64,000 nucleotides of DNA, taken from positions 1-64,000 of the forward strand of contig CBDBUX010000001.1 of NCBI GenBank assembly GCA_965212205.1, written 5' to 3'. Shown here one piece after another: positions 9,067 to 17,546 of the stretch (the stretch's first letter is position 1; every line of letters begins with the position of its first letter). This stretch comes from JAHEJJ01 sp965212205. GTDB taxonomy: Bacteria > Bacteroidota > Bacteroidia > Flavobacteriales > Flavobacteriaceae. The notes under the pieces are model-generated. The model had not been told where the DNA came from. It made no database searches and saw nothing but the letters and a program-made list of their open reading frames with translations. Made by a program: the position numbers and the translations under genes.

Positions 9067-9912
9067 ATGTTTTCAATTCAGGAACTTGAAAAAGCGAGAA
9101 AAAGGAAGGATTTGATCCAGATCGCTCAAGATGGTAATATCGATATCTCCAGGGTCTTGCGCAATCTACGCTATGAAGAAGAACTGAGACTATTGCAGGC
9201 AGAACTCGTAAATTTTCAGCAATGGGTTACCCGGCGAAAACTTAGGGTGGCCATAATTTTTGAAGGAAGGGATGCAGCAGGTAAGGGCGGAGCAATAAAA
9301 CGGTTCACAGAGCACCTCAACCCAAGATCGATGCGCGTAGTAGCCTTGTCCAAACCTACCGAGGTTGAACGCGGGCAATGGTATTTTAGAAGATATATAA
9401 AGGAATTACCCAATCCTGGCGAGATTGTCTTTTTCGACCGTAGCTGGTATAACCGGGCGGTGGTAGAGCCCGTAATGGGATTCTGTAATAAAAAGGAATA
9501 TGAACAATTTATGGTTCAGGTCCCTGGTTTCGAGCATATGCTGTATGAAGATGGTGTTCAGCTTGTAAAATTCTGGTTTTCGATTTCAAAAAAAGAACAA
9601 CAAAAACGGATCGAATCCAGGCTGTTAAATCCATTAAAAAAATGGAAATTCAGTCCGGTAGATAGACGAGGCCAGGAATTATGGGACAAGTATACCCACT
9701 ATAAAGCTCAAATGTTCGCTAAAACCCATACCACCTTCAGCCCATGGATCATAGTAAAAGCGAATAATAAAAAAATTGCCCGGCTCGAGAGTATACGTTA
9801 TGTTTTGTCAAAATTCTCCTATTCCACCAGGACCAAGCACAAAACCAGTATTTTACCCGACCCAAATGTTATTCTGAGATATTATCGTCATATAGAACAA
9901 ATCGATATTTAA
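9067..9912 (+). CDS. ppk2: Polyphosphate kinase 2 family protein (first of tandem pair)
   Basis: A PPK2 of 281 residues that transfers phosphate between polyphosphate and nucleotides. Walker A is GRDAAGKGG (67-75). Walker B is FFDRSWYNR with Asp124, followed by the lid motif around VVEPVMGFC. One-domain length and spacing fit the short PPK2 forms that phosphorylate NDPs or NMPs. The exact class cannot be decided by eye. A second PPK2 starts 3 nt after its stop, so both are translated from one message. Confidence 0.93.
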   Translation: MFSIQELEKARKRKDLIQIAQDGNIDISRVLRNLRYEEELRLLQAELVNFQQWVTRRKLRVAIIFEGRDAAGKGGAIKRFTEHLNPRSMRVVALSKPTEVERGQWYFRRYIKELPNPGEIVFFDRSWYNRAVVEPVMGFCNKKEYEQFMVQVPGFEHMLYEDGVQLVKFWFSISKKEQQKRIESRLLNPLKKWKFSPVDRRGQELWDKYTHYKAQMFAKTHTTFSPWIIVKANNKKIARLESIRYVLSKFSYSTRTKHKTSILPDPNVILRYYRHIEQIDI

Positions 9913-9915
9913 AGT

Positions 9916-10725
9916 ATGAGAAAACAGGCTACAGTAACAAGCCGCTTATCTGAAGAAGATATTCAATTATTGAATACTCCTCTGGGGATGAAAAGTCTTT
10001 TTGCCGATAAGAAGACGAACCCGGTAAAAGCCGTTCGTATGGCTAAACATGAACTGGAATTTAAACGCCTGCAGGCCGAGGTGATCAAGCTACAGAATTG
10101 GGTGATCGCCAGGAAAAAAAAGGTGGTGATCATTTTTGAGGGCAGGGATGCAGCCGGTAAGGGTGGCGCCATAAGACGGATCACAGCACATATCAATCCC
10201 AGGCAATTTCGGATTGTCGCGCTTCCAAAACCCACTGCCGAAGAACAAGGTCAGTGGTACTTCCAAAGATATGTAAATCAGCTGCCCAAACCCGGAGAGA
10301 TCGTTTTCTTCGATAGAAGCTGGTATAACAGGGCCGTAGTGGAGCCGGTTAACGGATTTTGCACCAAACCACAGTACCAGAGTTTTATGAAACAGGTAAA
10401 CAGTTTCGAAAGGATGATCCTCGATTCAGATACCTATCTCATCAAATTCTATTTTTCTATTACCAAAGAAGAGCAGGCCAATCGATTTAAAGAGATCAAA
10501 TCAAATCCGTTGAAAAAATGGAAAATGACACCGGTGGATATGCGTGCACAGGAATTATGGGAAGAGTATACTGCCTTCAAACTAAAAATGTTTGAAAATA
10601 CCAACCTCCCCTATTCCCCATGGGTGATCATCGATGCTGATAGAAAATCTGAGGCCAGGATTGAAGCGCTTCGCTATATCATCGACACAATACCCTATGA
10701 GGAAATGCCCGAAAATATGGAGTAG
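9916..10725 (+). CDS. ppk2: Polyphosphate kinase 2 family protein (second of tandem pair)
   Basis: PPK2 paralogue of 269 residues, closely similar to the upstream copy through the core. Walker A GRDAAGKGG is at 77-85, Walker B FFDRSWYNR has Asp133, and the lid has VVEPVNGFC. The N-terminal 45 residues are unrelated to those of the first copy. The two may differ in nucleotide preference or form hetero-oligomers; neither can be tested here. It ends 4 nt from the convergent ZIP gene stop, leaving no room for a terminator. Confidence 0.93.
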   Translation: MRKQATVTSRLSEEDIQLLNTPLGMKSLFADKKTNPVKAVRMAKHELEFKRLQAEVIKLQNWVIARKKKVVIIFEGRDAAGKGGAIRRITAHINPRQFRIVALPKPTAEEQGQWYFQRYVNQLPKPGEIVFFDRSWYNRAVVEPVNGFCTKPQYQSFMKQVNSFERMILDSDTYLIKFYFSITKEEQANRFKEIKSNPLKKWKMTPVDMRAQELWEEYTAFKLKMFENTNLPYSPWVIIDADRKSEARIEALRYIIDTIPYEEMPENME

Positions 10726-10729
10726 TTAA

Positions 10730-11554
10730 CTACCCGAGCCCTACATCGAGCGACATCATTATTATAAAACCTCCTATAAAACCGAGGGTTGCTATATCGG
10801 TATATTTATCTTGTTGCGTTTCTGGGATCACTTCTTCGACTACAACAAAAATCATGGCCCCTGCGGCAAAAGATAAGGCATAAGGCAGAATGGGCTGAAA
10901 GGTAAGTACGGCCCATGCACCGAGTACGGCAGCGATGGGTTCCACAAGGGCCGACGCCTGGCCATAATTAAAACTTCTGAGCCTGCTAAGACCCTGCCTC
11001 CTCAAAGGCATGGCCACAGCAATACCCTCCGGAAAATTCTGCAGGCCAATTCCAAGTGCCAGGGCCACTGCACCACCGATGGTTGCCCCGTCAAAACCAG
11101 CAGCTACACCGCCAAACAATACCCCTACAGCCAGTCCCTCGGGTATATTGTGTAAAGTAATCGCCAGGGTAAGCAAGGTAGCTTTATGCCACGGTGTTTT
11201 AATTCCTTCCTTTTCACTTTCTCTGAAATTGATATGAAGGTGTGGCAAGACTTTGTCGAGCCCAAAAAGAAAAAGTGCTCCAAGCATAAAGCCAATGGCA
11301 GCAGGAATTACCTTAACAAAACCCTCTCCAGGGCTCATTTCAATACCGGGAGCCAAAAGGCTCCAGAAACTGGCAGCCACCATTACCCCACCGGTAAACC
11401 CCAACATCCCGTCTAGTACGGCCCTATTCATTTTTTTGAATAAAAAGACGAAGGAGGCACCCAGGGCGGTTAACCCCCAGGTAAACAATGTAGCGTAAAA
11501 CGCCGCCAGGATTGGATTAAGTTGCTCAAAGTAGTCTACGACCTGATCTAACAT
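10730..11554 (-). CDS. ZIP-family divalent metal transporter
   Basis: Inner-membrane ZIP (SLC39-like) transporter of 274 residues with about eight membrane helices. The signature metal-site helices are HNIPEG (135-140) and QNFPEG (172-177). A His-containing loop (HLH) lies near residue 106. Substrates of the family are Zn, Fe or Mn. It follows the DtxR-family regulator by one base, so the two form an operon, and metal-dependent control by that regulator is likely. Confidence 0.93.
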   Translation of the reverse strand: MLDQVVDYFEQLNPILAAFYATLFTWGLTALGASFVFLFKKMNRAVLDGMLGFTGGVMVAASFWSLLAPGIEMSPGEGFVKVIPAAIGFMLGALFLFGLDKVLPHLHINFRESEKEGIKTPWHKATLLTLAITLHNIPEGLAVGVLFGGVAAGFDGATIGGAVALALGIGLQNFPEGIAVAMPLRRQGLSRLRSFNYGQASALVEPIAAVLGAWAVLTFQPILPYALSFAAGAMIFVVVEEVIPETQQDKYTDIATLGFIGGFIIMMSLDVGLG

Positions 11555-11555
11555 T

Positions 11556-12209
11556 CTATATCTTTTTTAAGTATAAATTCGACGCGATCTCATGGGAAAG
11601 ATGTATTTGCTTTCCCTCCACCTGAACATAAACCGAATTGTCAAATTCCTCTTTTTCCAACATTTCTATCTGGTGCCCAAGTGCAATTTGATTCTTGTCT
11701 AAAAATTTCAGAAATGCCGAAGAAGAATCCTTAACACCAACACATATTCCTTTGGAATGAACAGGCATATTGCTGAGTAATTGTTTATCTCCCGATGGCA
11801 GGCTGCCATCTTTTGCCGGAATAGGGTCTCCATGAGGATCGAACTTCGGAAACCCCAGCAACTCATCTAATCTGTCGATGAGTTGTTCGCTTTTTATATG
11901 CTCCAATTGCTCCGCAATTTCGTGCACCTCATCCCAACTAAATGCCAGTTTTTTTACCAGAAAAACTTCCCACAACCGGTGCTTTCTGATCACCGATAAA
12001 GCTAGATGGCTACCCTTTTCTGTTAACGAAACTCCCTGGTACTTTTTATAATGCACTACTCCTTTTTCGGCCAGGCGGCGTATCATATCCGTAACCGATG
12101 AAGGCTTTGTATTCATCTGACCTGCCAGGGCATTGGTAGAAACCGCTTTTTCCCCGCCTTTATTAAGATGAAAAATAGCTTTGAGATAGTTTTCCTCGGA
12201 ATGCGTCAT
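11556..12209 (-). CDS. DtxR/MntR-family metal-dependent transcriptional regulator
   Basis: A 217-residue regulator of the DtxR family. The N-terminal winged helix (SEENYLKAIFHL, MNTKPSSVTDMIRRLAEKGVV) is followed by the dimerisation/metal domain (HRLWEVFLVKKLAFSWDEVHEIAEQLEHIKS, with the usual Glu and His ligands) and a C-terminal FeoA/SH3-like domain. Start 12209 (MTHSEENY) was chosen over a start 48 nt upstream, because DtxR proteins begin with this segment and the longer form would run into the palindrome. It probably represses its own ZIP operon and the divergent receptor when Fe or Mn is plentiful. Confidence 0.92.
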   Translation of the reverse strand: MTHSEENYLKAIFHLNKGGEKAVSTNALAGQMNTKPSSVTDMIRRLAEKGVVHYKKYQGVSLTEKGSHLALSVIRKHRLWEVFLVKKLAFSWDEVHEIAEQLEHIKSEQLIDRLDELLGFPKFDPHGDPIPAKDGSLPSGDKQLLSNMPVHSKGICVGVKDSSSAFLKFLDKNQIALGHQIEMLEKEEFDNSVYVQVEGKQIHLSHEIASNLYLKKI

Positions 12210-12221
12210 GTTACGGAAGTA

Positions 12222-12255
12222 GTTTTTACAAAAATACATTTTTATTTGTAAAAAC
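12222..12255. promoter_or_regulatory. 11-bp inverted repeat between dtxR and the receptor gene
   Basis: Perfect arms GTTTTTACAAA (12222-12232) and TTTGTAAAAAC (12245-12255) with a 12-nt AT-rich centre. It lies 13 nt upstream of the dtxR start and could be an operator for the dtxR-ZIP side, or a hairpin in the leader. Confidence 0.5.
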
Positions 12256-12260
12256 ATATT

Positions 12261-12276
12261 TTTAGATTTGCCTAAA
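12261..12276. promoter_or_regulatory. DtxR-like operator overlapping the receptor promoter
   Basis: TTTAGATTTGCCTAAA is an imperfect palindrome with the TTAGG/CCTAA-type half-sites known for DtxR-family operators. It contains TAGATTTG (12263-12270), a match to the Bacteroidota -7 element, so binding would block the promoter. Confidence 0.55.
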
Positions 12277-12281
12277 TTTAT

Positions 12282-14591
12282 TTGTTAGTGATACCTGAAT
12301 CCGGCATCAGTTTTTTTCGATATTACGCCTCTACTTTGGTGTGCCTGCTTTTTGTGATACAATGTTTCGCACAGCAAACTGAAGTATCCGGAAGGATTAC
12401 CCATAAGGATATCCCGGTTCCATATGTCAACATAGCCCTAGGTAGAAGCGGATTGGGTACCTCCTCCGACGAAAATGGATATTTTCTGCTGCGCGATGTC
12501 CCAAAAGGAGACTACCAGCTCCATGTAACCGCTGTGGGTTATCAGCCCTGGTCTCGAAAAATAAAGGTGTCTGGTAAACCGGTTATTAACCTAAATATTT
12601 CGCTCATCGCCGCTTCAGAAGAGCTGGAGGAATACGTTATTACAGGTACTTTAAAACCTGTAAACCGACTTGAAAGCCCGGTTCCGGTTGAGGTTTACAC
12701 CCCTGCTTTTTTGAAAAAGAATCCAACGCCCAGCATTTTTGAAGCTCTACAAAATGTAAACGGGGTTCGTCCTCAGATCAATTGCAATGTCTGCAATACC
12801 GGGGATATCCATATCAATGGTCTCGAAGGGCCCTATACCCTGGTACTTATCGACGGTATGCCTATTGTAAGCGGCCTGGGTACGGTTTACGGGCTTACGG
12901 GTATACCTAATTCACTTATCGAACAGATCGAAGTGGTAAAAGGCCCCGCCTCCACCTTATATGGCAGCGAAGCTGTTGGCGGGCTCATCAATATCATTAC
13001 CAAACATGCCCCAGCCGCACCAGAATTCGTAGCCGATGCCTTTGCTACCGGTTATGGCGAATATAACCTCGATATTGGAACAAAAATCGGGTTTGGCAAC
13101 TCTACCGATCTAATGCTCGGTATTAATTACTTTAAGTACGATTTGCCCATAGACAATAACGAGGACAATTTTACCGATGTTACTCTTCAAGACCGGATCT
13201 CTGTATTTCAAAAATGGAATTTTAAAAGAGACAAAGCCCGTGTATTTTCCCTTGCCGGACGATATTTCTATGAAGATCGTTGGGGAGGAGAAATGCAATG
13301 GACACCAGAATTCAGAGGAGGTGATGAGATTTACGGTGAAAGTATTTATACAAGTAGATGGGAATTTGTCGGTAAATATCAGTTGCCCTTCGAAGAGAAA
13401 CTCTTGCTGTCTGTCTCCTATAATGACCACAAACAAAATTCGGTATACGGAGATCTTCCCTATTTAGCTGATCAGCGCATTGGTTTTGGCCAACTCACCT
13501 GGGACAGGCGCTTCGGTAAGCACGACTTCCTTCTTGGGAGCGCACTTCGTTACAATTATTACGACGACAACACTCCTGCTACCAATGGCTTAAGGGGCAG
13601 TGAGCCCGATGAGGTTTGGATCCCCAGCCTTTTCGTGCAGGATGAGATTTCCCTGGCTCAAAAGCACTCGCTTCTTATGGGGGTCAGATACGACTACGAC
13701 AGAAGACATGGGTCTATTCTAACACCGCGAATGGCCTACCGTTGGAAGATCAGCGATAAAGATATCCTCAGGTTTAACAGTGGTACCGGGTTCAGGGTGG
13801 TTAATCTGTTTACCGAAGACCATGCTGCCCTGACCGGCGCAAGAGAAGTGATCATAGCCGAAGAATTAAAACCGGAGCGTTCTGTAAATTTCAATATCAA
13901 CTATCTCAAGAAGATCTATGCCGACAATGGCATATTTATCGGTCTCGATGTATCGGCCTTTTATACGCATTTCAGTAATAAGATCATTCCGGATTACGAT
14001 ACCAATCCAAATCAGATCATTTATCAGAATCTGGATGGCAAATCGGTCTCACAGGGTGTGAGCGCTAATATCGATCTTGCCCTACCCTCCGGAATCAAAT
14101 TCTTGGTAGGTGTAACATTACAGGATGTAAGCAATACAGAAAACGGCATAAAGGAAAGACAGATCTTAACGGAACGATTTACAGGCACCTGGAGTGTTTC
14201 CTACAATTTTCGTGCGCTCGACTTATCGGTCGATTACACCGGAAACATCTACGGTCCTATGCGACTGCCCTTGCTGGGGGAACTGGATCCAAGACAGGAA
14301 TTTTCGCCCACCTGGAGCATTCAGAACATTCAGTTTACCTATAAAGGCTTAGAAAACTTCGAAGTTTATGGAGGTGTAAAAAATCTGCTCGACTGGACAC
14401 CCAACCGTGGAAATCCATTTATCATCGCCAGGGCCAATGATCCTTTTGACCGGGAGGTTAGCTTTGATAATGCGGGTAATGTGGTGCCGACACCAAACAA
14501 CCCCTATGCGCTCACCTTCGATCCTTCCTATGTCTATGCTCCGAACCAGGGGATCAGAGCTTTTTTTGGTCTGCGGTACCTCCTGTTTTAA
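12282..14591 (+). CDS. TonB-dependent outer-membrane receptor (metal-regulated)
   Basis: A 769-residue receptor. A signal peptide (to about residue 31, CFAQQ) is followed by a carboxypeptidase-regulatory-like domain (about 34-110), plug (about 120-245) and beta-barrel. The plug carries an unusual NCNVCN motif with Cys168 and Cys171. No ATG fits: the reading frame opens with TTG at 12282 or GTG at 12288, and one of these is the likely start. It is divergent from the dtxR-ZIP operon and overlaps a DtxR-like operator, suggesting transport of iron, manganese or a metal chelate. The substrate is inference. Confidence 0.88.
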   Translation: MLVIPESGISFFRYYASTLVCLLFVIQCFAQQTEVSGRITHKDIPVPYVNIALGRSGLGTSSDENGYFLLRDVPKGDYQLHVTAVGYQPWSRKIKVSGKPVINLNISLIAASEELEEYVITGTLKPVNRLESPVPVEVYTPAFLKKNPTPSIFEALQNVNGVRPQINCNVCNTGDIHINGLEGPYTLVLIDGMPIVSGLGTVYGLTGIPNSLIEQIEVVKGPASTLYGSEAVGGLINIITKHAPAAPEFVADAFATGYGEYNLDIGTKIGFGNSTDLMLGINYFKYDLPIDNNEDNFTDVTLQDRISVFQKWNFKRDKARVFSLAGRYFYEDRWGGEMQWTPEFRGGDEIYGESIYTSRWEFVGKYQLPFEEKLLLSVSYNDHKQNSVYGDLPYLADQRIGFGQLTWDRRFGKHDFLLGSALRYNYYDDNTPATNGLRGSEPDEVWIPSLFVQDEISLAQKHSLLMGVRYDYDRRHGSILTPRMAYRWKISDKDILRFNSGTGFRVVNLFTEDHAALTGAREVIIAEELKPERSVNFNINYLKKIYADNGIFIGLDVSAFYTHFSNKIIPDYDTNPNQIIYQNLDGKSVSQGVSANIDLALPSGIKFLVGVTLQDVSNTENGIKERQILTERFTGTWSVSYNFRALDLSVDYTGNIYGPMRLPLLGELDPRQEFSPTWSIQNIQFTYKGLENFEVYGGVKNLLDWTPNRGNPFIIARANDPFDREVSFDNAGNVVPTPNNPYALTFDPSYVYAPNQGIRAFFGLRYLLF

Positions 14592-14612
14592 GAATATTCT
14601 GGGGCTTCTTCG

Positions 14613-14620
14613 TACTTTTG
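14613..14620 (+). promoter_or_regulatory. -7 element for the lycopene cyclase gene
   Basis: TACTTTTG matches TAnnTTTG, 22 nt before the ATG at 14642. It also argues against the TTG at 14618, which lies inside this element. Confidence 0.55.
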
Positions 14621-14641
14621 GCATCCTTAGGAATTCCTGAT

Positions 14642-15787
14642 ATGGCTCAATACGATTTTATAATACTTGGCGCTGGTGCCGCAGGGCTTATGTTGGCTCG
14701 GGCCATGGCTGAAGACCCCTGGTTTGAATCGAGCCGAATTCTGATCATCGAAAAAGAAACAAAAAATCAGAACGATCGTACCTGGTGCTTTTGGGAAGAA
14801 GGTTCCGGTCCATATGATGAAATACTAGATCAACGGTGGAGTCAAATATTATTTAAGGGTAAAAGACTTGATCGCAGAATGGATATTCAACCCTTCAACT
14901 ATAAATTGATCAGAAGTGGAGATTTTTACCAGGAGCAAATTCGATTCCTTCAACAAGCCCCTAATATTGAATTTCTAAAAGCTTCTGTATTGAAGGTCGA
15001 TGAAGAACAAGAAGTGGTCAGCGTAGAGACCTCCATTAAAACGGTTACAGGAGATCGGGTAATTAGCAGCCTATTTGATTACAATTCCCTTTTATCACAA
15101 AAAGACTATCCGGTACTTCAGCAGCACTTTGTAGGATGGTTTGTTGAAACGGAGCAAGCGGTCTTCGATGAGGATACCCCTACTTTTATGGATTTCAGTA
15201 TCCCTCAGCAAGGCAATACCCGTTTCATGTATGTCTTGCCCTTCAGCGAGACCCAGGCACTGGTAGAGTACACCTTATTTTCGTCCAAGCCCTTGGAGGT
15301 TTATGAATATGAGAAAGCCATTGAATTGTATATGAGTAATCACTACGGCGAAACCAGTTATAGAATCCTCGAAAAGGAAAAGGGCAACATTCCCATGACC
15401 TGCTATGACTTCGAAAGCCGGAATACAGATCGTCTCCTTCATATCGGAATGGCTGGCGGCTGGGCCAAACCCAGTACCGGTTATACCTTTAAGAATAGTA
15501 TGAAGAACAGCAGGAAACTGGTCGGTCATTTGAAGAAGGGAAGGTCTTTTCGGAAATTTTCGGTGAAATCGAGATATTGGTACTACGACCTGCTACTACT
15601 CGACATCCTGGATAAGGATAACCATCTTGGGTCGGTTATTTTTGAAGCGATGTTCAGAAACCGATCGCCCCGATTAATATTAAAATTTCTCGATGAGAAT
15701 TGTACCTGGTACCAGGACCTCTGGATAATTACAGGATGTCCTGTGCTTCCGTTTACCAAAGCGCTTTGGGCCCGAATATTTAAATGA
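14642..15787 (+). CDS. crtY: Lycopene cyclase (CrtY/CrtL-type)
   Basis: FAD-dependent lycopene beta-cyclase of 381 residues, which closes the rings of lycopene to give beta-carotene, precursor of zeaxanthin in this family. The dinucleotide motif GAGAAGLMLA is near residue 10. The family signature NDRTWCFWE is near residue 47. A C-terminal GWAKPSTGYTF stretch matches the conserved cyclase end region. Start 14642 (MAQYDFII) was preferred because a -7 element overlaps the earlier TTG. It is convergent with the polyprenyl diphosphate synthase gene, with only 12 nt between them. Confidence 0.9.
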   Translation: MAQYDFIILGAGAAGLMLARAMAEDPWFESSRILIIEKETKNQNDRTWCFWEEGSGPYDEILDQRWSQILFKGKRLDRRMDIQPFNYKLIRSGDFYQEQIRFLQQAPNIEFLKASVLKVDEEQEVVSVETSIKTVTGDRVISSLFDYNSLLSQKDYPVLQQHFVGWFVETEQAVFDEDTPTFMDFSIPQQGNTRFMYVLPFSETQALVEYTLFSSKPLEVYEYEKAIELYMSNHYGETSYRILEKEKGNIPMTCYDFESRNTDRLLHIGMAGGWAKPSTGYTFKNSMKNSRKLVGHLKKGRSFRKFSVKSRYWYYDLLLLDILDKDNHLGSVIFEAMFRNRSPRLILKFLDENCTWYQDLWIITGCPVLPFTKALWARIFK

Positions 15788-15799
15788 TCCTGTGTGCAA

Positions 15800-16774
15800 C
15801 TAAACTTCGCGCGACATAAGTTCTTCACCAAAAGTGCGCAGCGTTTTTTCAGCATCGGGATAGTCTGCCAGCTGTTTTAATTCTTCGAATGCCCTTGTGG
15901 TATAATGTTGTATAGCTTCCCGGGTTTTATCGACTGCGCCTGAACTCAGAAATACATCTTTCACCACTCTGATCTTTACGCTGGGATCTTTGGGGTCGAG
16001 TGAGTAGAGGTCGGCCAGATCTTTTATTTCAGATTTCGATCCCATTTCCCTGGCCTTCAGATAGAGGTAGGTTTTTTTATTTTCGATTATATCTCCTCCA
16101 ATTTGCTTCCCAAAGCGGTCTGCATCACCAAAAGCGTCTAGAAAATCATCCTGTAGCTGAAATGCGATCCCCAGATTCATCCCATAATTGAAAAGTGCAT
16201 TTTGCTCTTCCCGCCCGGAGCCCGCCACCACAGCACCCATCTTGAGTGCAGCCGCAATAAGCACTGCAGTTTTATAAGATATCATTTTCAGGTACTCATC
16301 GATCGTTACATCATCTCTTGTTTCAAAGTCGATATCGTATTGTTGCCCCTCACATACTTTCAGCGCAGTTTCGTTAAAAAGATCAATGAGTATCTTAAAT
16401 TCGGGTTGATTGTATCCCCCAAGTAGATCATAAGCCATTATTAACATCGCATCTCCCGATAGTATCCCAGTGTTTACATCCCACTTTTCATGTACGGTTT
16501 GCCGGCCACGCCTCAACGGGGCAACGTCCATAATATCGTCGTGAACCAGGGAGAAATTATGAAATACCTCAACAGCCAATGCTGCCGGGAGCGCCTCTTT
16601 ATAATCTCCTTTTAACAAATCTGTGGTCAATAACGTAAGTGCCGGCCGAAGCCTTTTACCACCGAGATTCATGATATATGAAATTGGTTCATAGAGATTT
16701 TGGGGTTCCTTTATCGAAATCTTCTGTTTTAAATATGAACTCAATTCTTCCTGAAAGAAGGCAATGCTTCGCAT
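15800..16774 (-). CDS. Polyprenyl diphosphate synthase (FPP/GGPP synthase type)
   Basis: Trans-isoprenyl diphosphate synthase of 324 residues, condensing isopentenyl diphosphate onto allylic primers. Both Mg-binding aspartate motifs are intact: DDIMD at 79-83 (FARM) followed by LRRGRQ, and DDFLD at 209-213 (SARM). Phe74, five residues before the first motif, is at the position that limits chain length, so a short product (C15-C20) is likely. Its place beside lycopene cyclase fits supply of carotenoid precursor, though it could equally be the general housekeeping enzyme. Confidence 0.92.
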   Translation of the reverse strand: MRSIAFFQEELSSYLKQKISIKEPQNLYEPISYIMNLGGKRLRPALTLLTTDLLKGDYKEALPAALAVEVFHNFSLVHDDIMDVAPLRRGRQTVHEKWDVNTGILSGDAMLIMAYDLLGGYNQPEFKILIDLFNETALKVCEGQQYDIDFETRDDVTIDEYLKMISYKTAVLIAAALKMGAVVAGSGREEQNALFNYGMNLGIAFQLQDDFLDAFGDADRFGKQIGGDIIENKKTYLYLKAREMGSKSEIKDLADLYSLDPKDPSVKIRVVKDVFLSSGAVDKTREAIQHYTTRAFEELKQLADYPDAEKTLRTFGEELMSREV

Positions 16775-16889
16775 GAACTAGAATTTTCCCAAAAATACAT
16801 TAAAACCACATACGCAATAAATCAATAATTCATCGTCTGTTATAGAAAGTGTTCATTGTGAAGGCAATGTTAAAATATTGTAAAACTTT

Positions 16890-16917
16890 GGAAACTTTAA
16901 GTGTTTTAATAGTTTCC
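16890..16917. promoter_or_regulatory. Operator-like inverted repeat before the efflux operon
   Basis: GGAAACT (16890-16896) and AGTTTCC (16911-16917) form a perfect 7-bp inverted repeat with a 14-nt centre. It ends 5 nt before the -7 element, where a TetR repressor would block the promoter. Confidence 0.6.
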
Positions 16918-16922
16918 GATTA

Positions 16923-16930
16923 TATATTTG
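16923..16930 (+). promoter_or_regulatory. -7 element of the tetR-tolC-mfp-rnd operon
   Basis: TATATTTG fits TAnnTTTG and ends 7 nt before the tetR ATG at 16938, implying an almost leaderless message. Confidence 0.6.
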
Positions 16931-16937
16931 CGCTTCG

Positions 16938-17546
16938 ATGTTAAAAGACAATATTTTACATAAAGCCACCGATCTGTTCCTGAATCTGGGATTTAAGAGC
17001 GTTACTATGGACGACCTCGCTCATGAAATGGGGATATCCAAAAAAACGATTTACAGTCATTTTGATAACAAGACCCAACTTGTCGAGGAATGTACTATGA
17101 ATTTGTTTTGTAGTATATCTGAAGGCATAGATCACATCTGTAGTTTGGGTAAAAACCCGATTGAGGAGCTCTATGAGATTAAAAAGTTTGTAATGCTCCA
17201 CCTGAAGGATGAACGCTCGTCACCACAGTTTCAATTACAGAAATACTATCCACAAATCCATAATTCTCTCAGAAGTAAACAATTTGAGGTGATGCGCAAT
17301 TGTGTCATAGAGAATTTGAGAAAAGGTATCAAACAAGGGATTTACAGGGAAAATCTCAACATTGAATTCGTATCCAGGATTTATTTTGCGGGGGTGACAA
17401 GCATAAAAGATCATACAATATTTCCAGCGGAAAAATTCCCGGTGAACGATCTGATGGACGATTACCTGGAATACCATTTGAGGGGGATCGTAACCCCAAA
17501 AGGTCGACAAATACTCAATGAAATCATCAATTCAAATCATGAATAA
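16938..17546 (+). CDS. TetR/AcrR-family regulator of the RND efflux operon
   Basis: A 202-residue TetR-type repressor. The helix-turn-helix lies in residues 8-52, with the signature MDDLAHEMGISKKTIYSHF followed by DNKTQLVEE. A larger helical C-terminal domain would bind the inducer. It is the first gene of a four-gene operon with no gap to the TolC gene (17547), so it is co-transcribed with the pump it presumably controls. The operator-like repeat at 16890-16917 supports autorepression. The inducer is unknown. Confidence 0.92.
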   Translation: MLKDNILHKATDLFLNLGFKSVTMDDLAHEMGISKKTIYSHFDNKTQLVEECTMNLFCSISEGIDHICSLGKNPIEELYEIKKFVMLHLKDERSSPQFQLQKYYPQIHNSLRSKQFEVMRNCVIENLRKGIKQGIYRENLNIEFVSRIYFAGVTSIKDHTIFPAEKFPVNDLMDDYLEYHLRGIVTPKGRQILNEIINSNHE

